Source: a virus
IMG/VR virus record: IMGVR_UViG_3300042922_001458
Location: 1-41,797 of that record
DNA: 41,797 bases
Strand: one strand, 5' to 3'
In this document: positions 38,541 to 41,797 of the stretch, one piece after another
How positions within the stretch are numbered: the stretch's first letter is position 1
Layout: each line of letters starts with the position of its first letter
Notes under the pieces: model-generated
Database searches by the model: none
What the model saw: only the letters and a program-made list of their open reading frames with translations
Told to the model about the DNA's origin: nothing
Position numbers and translations under genes: made by a program

Positions 38541-38828
38541 ATGGCGGTGATGCCTCTTGAATTGTGGTCGCCCCTGGGCGTCCTGCTATTCAGCCCAGGG
38601 ATGCGGATAGCGCGCCAGCTGGGCGAGTTCTACACCAACTCGGCCAATGGCACCGTTGTGATCCCGCAGCTCGCTGACACCGCAAACTCCTGGTTTTTGG
38701 CTACCGTCGCCGGCGGCGGAGCCAACGCTCCGACCATTCGCCGCAATGGTTCTACGCTCTCCTGGTCGTACACCGATGTGCCGAATCAGGTTCGGGCAAA
38801 CATGCTTGTTTTATGGGGGGTCAAGTAA
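38541..38828 (+). CDS. Small tail-tip-associated protein, 95 aa
   Basis: Begins MAVMPLELWSPLGVLLFSPG, followed by QLGEFYTNSANGTVVIPQL and a beta-rich stretch to SYTDVPNQVRANMLVLWGV. The ELW-P-G-LL opening repeats at the start of the next gene. Directly after J, where small receptor-binding accessory proteins are encoded in lambdoid phages. Function inferred from position only. Confidence 0.7.
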   Translation: MAVMPLELWSPLGVLLFSPGMRIARQLGEFYTNSANGTVVIPQLADTANSWFLATVAGGGANAPTIRRNGSTLSWSYTDVPNQVRANMLVLWGVK

Positions 38829-39496
38829 TGGCAGATGCAGCGTTTGAGCTGTGGGATCCTGCCGGAAACCTGCTTTGCGATAGTCGCAACGTCAATATGT
38901 TCCTACGGTACATGGGCACGGCCAGCGGAGTATCTACGTTCAATGCTGTCCGCCCCGTGGTTTTCTTCGTACCGACCGGCGGCGGCTTTGCCGCCATGCG
39001 CAGCCTGGTTAACAACGGGAACGGGACATATACCGTCACTTTCACCGGCGTGGCCGTCGAATACTACATTTTTGATTGGCCATGGGTGACGGGCGGCCCG
39101 ATGGATATATGGGCGCAGGACGGTCGGCACATCTTCATGAGTACGGCCAGGCCGATGAACGTCTACGGAAATCTGCGTATCCCACGGTACTGGAATTCAG
39201 ATGGAACCGGCAGCGGCTACATAGACGGGATGGAGGTGGGCGGACTTCCAGCGCGCAAATGGGCCTACTGTCCTTCGTTCCAGCGGTGTGGCTTCCAATG
39301 CTACCCCGTCGCAGGAGGTGGCTGGAGTTCTATCTGGTGGGGAGAGAACTACGCCGCGCGCAGCACCGGCGTCTATTCAAAAATCCAGGATCAGGTGGCC
39401 TCGCTTTTTGGCTGGGCCCCACTTCGCAACACCCGCTTCGTAAGCGATGCGGAAGAGAACGATATTGCCGTGATCGATGTGACGGGCTGGCAGTAG
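38828..39496 (+). CDS. Tail-tip-associated protein, 222 aa
   Basis: Starts at the TAATG overlap. FELWDPAGNLLCDSRNVNMF parallels the preceding protein. The rest is aromatic and beta-rich (VEYYIFDWPWVTGGPMDIWA, GGGWSSIWWGENYAARSTGV), typical of an exposed virion protein. Last structural gene; a strong terminator follows. No known family recognised. Confidence 0.7.
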   Translation: MADAAFELWDPAGNLLCDSRNVNMFLRYMGTASGVSTFNAVRPVVFFVPTGGGFAAMRSLVNNGNGTYTVTFTGVAVEYYIFDWPWVTGGPMDIWAQDGRHIFMSTARPMNVYGNLRIPRYWNSDGTGSGYIDGMEVGGLPARKWAYCPSFQRCGFQCYPVAGGGWSSIWWGENYAARSTGVYSKIQDQVASLFGWAPLRNTRFVSDAEENDIAVIDVTGWQ

Positions 39497-39520
39497 TTCG
39501 TCCCGTCATCTCCATAAGTC

Positions 39521-39544
39521 GCCCGCAACCAGCGGGCTTTTTTT
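39521..39544 (+). terminator. Strong intrinsic terminator before lysis genes
   Basis: 6-bp stem GCCCGC / GCGGGC with loop AACCA followed by seven T. Separates virion genes from the lysis cassette, so lysis genes need antiterminated readthrough or their own promoter. Confidence 0.88.
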
Positions 39545-39565
39545 CGTCTCAAGGAGACGCGATTG
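39545..39565 (+). promoter_or_regulatory. Hairpin holding the RBS of the TTG-start holin-like gene
   Basis: CGTCTC-AAG-GAGACG forms a 6-bp stem whose loop and 3' arm contain the Shine-Dalgarno AAGGAG (39551-39556). A TTG start follows 6 nt later. The stem could partly mask the RBS. Confidence 0.5.
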
Positions 39566-39871
39566 AACATCCAAGACTTCGACGCCTTCGCGGCAAAGTT
39601 CGCCGGCGTCCTGGGCGCAGCTGTGTCCATGCGCTACCTACAGGGCAGTTGGCCAGCGCGCATCAGCATGGCTGTCAGCGGCTCGCTGGTGGCCTATTAC
39701 GCTGCGCCGTACTTGTCCCTCGCGTTGGGGATTCCCGAAGGTCTGGCGGGCTTCCTGATGGGCATGTTCGGCATGGCCATCGTCTCGCGCGCTTGGGAAG
39801 CGGTGCAGGCCGCGCCTATCGCCGCACTTTGGCAGGCAGTCATCGACCGCGTGCGCGGCAAGGGGGCATGA
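39563..39871 (+). CDS. Holin-like membrane protein
   Basis: 102 aa from a TTG, supported by AAGGAG 6 nt upstream. Hydrophobic segments: about 14-27 (GVLGAAVSMRYL), 33-55 (ARISMAVSGSLVAYYAAPYL) and 56-76 (GIPEGLAGFLMGMFGMAIVS), ending in a basic tail (RVRGKG). Two or three TM helices, size and location fit a holin or antiholin. First gene of the lysis cassette. Confidence 0.75.
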   Translation: MNIQDFDAFAAKFAGVLGAAVSMRYLQGSWPARISMAVSGSLVAYYAAPYLSLALGIPEGLAGFLMGMFGMAIVSRAWEAVQAAPIAALWQAVIDRVRGKGA

Positions 39872-39872
39872 C

Positions 39873-40151
39873 ATGGACGGCACCATCTATCTGACGCTGT
39901 GGGCCGTTCTCGCGTTCGTCTGCTGGCTGGTGGTTGCCGGTGGCGCCGGCCTGGCCGTGTTTGCCCGAGCCATCAAGGACACCACGCTGGAACGGATCGG
40001 CCTGTCGGCCATCTGCTTGACGGCGACGGGCGCGGCCTGCCGCATCTTCGTGGCCGGGTGGGCCAGCGCTGGAGACGCGGCGCTCGCGGCTTCCGCTGCC
40101 TTCTACGTGGCCGCGGTGACGGCCAAGCACATACGGAGCCACAAGCCATGA
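39873..40151 (+). CDS. Second holin-like membrane protein
   Basis: 92 aa. Three hydrophobic segments: IYLTLWAVLAFVCWLVVAGG, ERIGLSAICLTATGAACRIF and DAALAASAAFYVAAVTAKHI. Short charged loops between them. Adjacent to the first holin-like gene; the pair may be holin and antiholin. Overlaps the endolysin-like gene by ATGA. Confidence 0.75.
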   Translation: MDGTIYLTLWAVLAFVCWLVVAGGAGLAVFARAIKDTTLERIGLSAICLTATGAACRIFVAGWASAGDAALAASAAFYVAAVTAKHIRSHKP

Positions 40152-40690
40152 GCCTTTCAGACATCATCAGGACAGCTATTGAGCCCGCGCTGGCGCTGCT
40201 CCCTCGCAAGATGGACACGCCGGCCGCGCGCATCGAGCTGCTCGGCATCGGCCTGCAGGAAAGCCGGTTCATCCACCGCAGGCAGTTGGTCGGCAATCCG
40301 CCGCGGCCGACGGGTCCGGCGAAGAGTTTCTGGCAAGCGGAGCAGGGGGGCGGCATGGTCCGCGGAGTGCGCCTTCATGCTGCGACGCGTGCCGCCGCCG
40401 CTGAGCTGTATCGCGCCCGTGGCGTTGCGGCCAACGACGTGGCGATCTGGAATGCAATCGAGTTCGACGACGTGTTGGCCGCCGGCCTCGCCCGATTGCT
40501 GCTCTGGTCTGATCCGGGGCCTTTGCCCACCTTGGGAGACGAGGAGGGTGCGTGGGCGCTTTACCTACGCAGTTGGCGGCCTGGGGCGTACTCCCGCGGG
40601 ACGGCCGACGAGCGCGCAGCGCTGCGCTCAAAATGGACAGGGAACTACGCCGCCGTAATGAGGGAGGTCGGCCATGCTGCAACTGGTTGA
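40148..40690 (+). CDS. Endolysin-like (lysozyme/transglycosylase-like) protein
   Basis: 180 aa from the ATG at 40148. ARIELLGIGLQESRFIHRRQ carries a likely catalytic Glu in the lysozyme-like context LQESRF. PAKSFWQAEQGGGMVRGVRL and FDDVLAAGLARLLLWSDPGP follow. This family of phage proteins sits between holin and spanin genes and is taken to be the muralytic enzyme. No signal peptide, so it would need the holin. Exact bond specificity unclear. Confidence 0.75.
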   Translation: MSLSDIIRTAIEPALALLPRKMDTPAARIELLGIGLQESRFIHRRQLVGNPPRPTGPAKSFWQAEQGGGMVRGVRLHAATRAAAAELYRARGVAANDVAIWNAIEFDDVLAAGLARLLLWSDPGPLPTLGDEEGAWALYLRSWRPGAYSRGTADERAALRSKWTGNYAAVMREVGHAATG

Positions 40691-40940
40691 GCGATTCAAG
40701 GGATTTTTGGTGGCGCTCGGTGCCGCTTTAGCGCTCGCCCTCGGGGCATATCTACGGGGGCGCAGCACTGGCAAGGGGGCCGAACGTGAGCGACGGGCTG
40801 CGGAACTTAAGGAACAGGCCGCGCAGGCCCACAAGGAGGCGCGTGATGTGCAATTGGAAACGGCCCGTATGGGCGATGACGCTATTGCTGCTGAGCTTGA
40901 GCGGGACTGGGTGCGCGACCCCGGAGCGGGTCGGCGTTGA
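40674..40940 (+). CDS. Inner-membrane spanin (Rz-like)
   Basis: 88 aa. N-terminal TM helix (FKGFLVALGAALALALGAYL) then a charged coiled-coil periplasmic region (ERERRAAELKEQAAQAHKEA). Overlaps the endolysin-like gene by 17 nt and contains the o-spanin gene in another frame, as in lambda Rz/Rz1. Confidence 0.85.
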   Translation: MLQLVERFKGFLVALGAALALALGAYLRGRSTGKGAERERRAAELKEQAAQAHKEARDVQLETARMGDDAIAAELERDWVRDPGAGRR

Positions 40941-41064
40941 TTATTGCGAACATGCGCGGCCGATTTACTTCGACTCGAAGGCCCAAATCGGAGCGACGCC
41001 GGCATCTGTTCGGCGCCAAGTGCTAGAAGGGAATAAGGTCTGGCGACGTCTCTGCGATGCTTAG
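40846..41064 (+). CDS. Outer-membrane spanin (Rz1-like lipoprotein)
   Basis: 72 aa from the ATG at 40846; AAGGAGG 6 nt upstream lies inside the Rz-like gene. The signal VWAMTLLLLSLSGTGC ends in a lipobox-like Cys (residue of about 22), with G at -3 where L is usual. Acylation would anchor it in the outer membrane, where it pairs with the inner spanin. Starts in the +1 frame within Rz and runs past its end. Confidence 0.83.
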   Translation: MCNWKRPVWAMTLLLLSLSGTGCATPERVGVDYCEHARPIYFDSKAQIGATPASVRRQVLEGNKVWRRLCDA

Positions 41065-41211
41065 GGCAGAAAGGAGGAAGCGCCATGCCCTAGTAAAAAT
41101 GGCATTCGCCAGCTCTCGCGTCCATGCGATGAGCCAGCGCTTATAAACTTGCTGTGGATGCCTAGCTACAGGTGCCGCGTCTAATTACATAAATGCGGCG
41201 GCTGCCCAAGG

Positions 41212-41373
41212 TTACTGGGGCGTGCGCTGCTTGGTCGGATCGCCCTGAGCCTGTTTGCGCGCGGCTTCTTCTTTTTGCTCCTGGGTTTGCTGTTCTTGCT
41301 GCTTGTTCGGTTGGTTGTCCTGACCGGGTTGCGAAGGAGGACCGGCGGCGCTGAAACGAGTAGGGAAAGTCAT
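41212..41373 (-). CDS. Gln/Lys-rich 53-aa protein
   Basis: The ATG at 41373 has AGAGGT 7 nt upstream and is preferred to the longer frame. Begins MTFPTRFSAAGPPSQPGQ. The remainder is low-complexity Gln, Glu and Lys (NKQQEQQTQEQKEEAARKQA), predicted to be disordered. Leftward, divergent from the 91-aa gene. Function unknown. Confidence 0.6.
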   Translation of the reverse strand: MTFPTRFSAAGPPSQPGQDNQPNKQQEQQTQEQKEEAARKQAQGDPTKQRTPQ

Positions 41374-41521
41374 GATGTGTACCTCTTGAGTTGTCGTGAC
41401 GTATGCCACCTATTCACGGTACGCCCAATAGCATGTGCGTCCTAAGACTGATTTGAAACAAGCGTAAGGCTCTGACCGTCCCTGGCCTACACTAGGTTCA
41501 AGCAACCGGCGGGAGGGGGCC

Positions 41522-41797
41522 ATGACACAGTCAACGGGTGTAATCGCACAGGATCGTTGGGACAATGAAGGGGGCTCGCAGCTAGCTTCGCTGGCCAAAT
41601 CATTCGCTATGGAGGAGTACGAGGAGTCTGAACGTCGAATTCTCGCCTTCCTTGGCGCGTCCATTTTGAGCCTTTGGGATGAGCTTCCGCTTGACGCGCG
41701 CCAACAGGTGCTAAATCGTCAAAGTGCTCAAGCAGCGTTTACTAAGTCTGCACTTAAGGCGAAGATTGCGCGCCTCGCCAGGGGTGATCATTTTTAG
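41522..41797 (+). CDS. Hypothetical protein at the right end
   Basis: 91 aa; GGGAGG upstream of ATG. Acidic N-terminal half (SLAKSFAMEEYEESERRILA), a hydrophobic segment (FLGASILSLWDEL) and a basic C-terminus (KSALKAKIARLARGD). It is the last gene and its stop ends the window. Beyond the lysis cassette, so likely a moron. Not recognised. Confidence 0.65.
   Translation: MTQSTGVIAQDRWDNEGGSQLASLAKSFAMEEYEESERRILAFLGASILSLWDELPLDARQQVLNRQSAQAAFTKSALKAKIARLARGDHF

Noticed and set aside
31735-39496. Diversity-generating retroelement affecting the tail fibre, as in some Bordetella phages
   Set aside because: No reverse transcriptase, template repeat or variable repeat was seen near the fibre or J genes.
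40786-40845. Earlier ATG for the outer spanin
   Set aside because: The ATG at 40846 has AAGGAGG at ideal spacing and leaves a normal lipoprotein signal; the longer form would put 20 basic residues before it.
1-41797. tRNA genes, CRISPR arrays, insertion sequences
   Set aside because: No cloverleaf with conserved loops, no regularly spaced repeat-spacer array and no transposase were noticed; the only regular repeats are the iterons inside the initiator gene.

Overview
This window looks like one complete temperate siphophage genome (prophage) of about 41.8 kb. It starts exactly at the stop codon of a leftward tyrosine integrase and ends just past the lysis cassette. High G+C coding sequence, ATGA-coupled genes and the protein style suggest a betaproteobacterial host (Burkholderiales, perhaps the Bordetella/Achromobacter group); the host is an inference, because no host gene is present. 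Head genes are HK97-like (terminase, portal, ClpP-type protease, major capsid protein with delta domain) and tail genes are lambda-like (V, G/GT, H, M, L, K, I, J).

Layout. (1) 1-8110, mostly leftward: integrase, DUF4224 excisionase-like protein, several small genes, an orphan ParB-like protein, and two lower-G+C cargo genes: an HNH endonuclease with an SRA-like region and a DUF6602-type protein with a PD-(D/E)xK-like core. One rightward membrane-protein gene (1935-2576) sits inside. Leftward transcription probably starts near 8056 at a promoter overlapping two operator-like palindromes, and the leader carries boxA and boxB-like elements. (2) 8123-11041, leftward: the CI-like S24 repressor followed by three genes, two of them exported, ending at a strong intrinsic terminator. 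This is probably the lysogenic (conversion) operon. (3) 11052-11103: the immunity operators, with a Cro-like gene rightward. (4) 11116-16392: small early genes, a CII-like regulator, DUF1364 nuclease-like protein, replication initiator with internal iterons (candidate origin), P-like replication protein, PD-(D/E)xK nuclease and a Q-position regulator. A promoter-terminator pair resembling lambda pR'-tR' follows. (5) 16502-18815: leftward accessory island of six small genes, including a stand-alone response-regulator receiver. (6) 18854-28606: HNH protein, candidate cos region, terminases, portal, protease, capsid, connectors, tail tube and frameshifted tail chaperone. (7) 28609-39496: tape measure and tail-tip genes, with an S74-chaperone fibre gene between M and L. 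(8) 39521-41064: terminator, two holin-like proteins, endolysin-like protein and nested spanins. (9) 41065-41797: two small divergent genes of unknown function.

How it works together: the same palindrome, GTAGC-N4-GCTAC, lies at both the cro/repressor switch and the far leftward promoter 3 kb away. One repressor therefore probably silences both early operons, while its own operon stays on through to the terminator at 8123-8147. On induction, leftward expression would give the cargo nucleases, ParB-like protein, Xis-like protein and integrase. Rightward expression would give replication and then late antitermination through several terminators. The most notable points are the two-site operator system with a nut-like leader, the iteron origin inside the initiator gene, a GTTAAC cluster around the terminase small-subunit gene, the restriction-like cargo, the phage-borne receiver domain and the S74 fibre.
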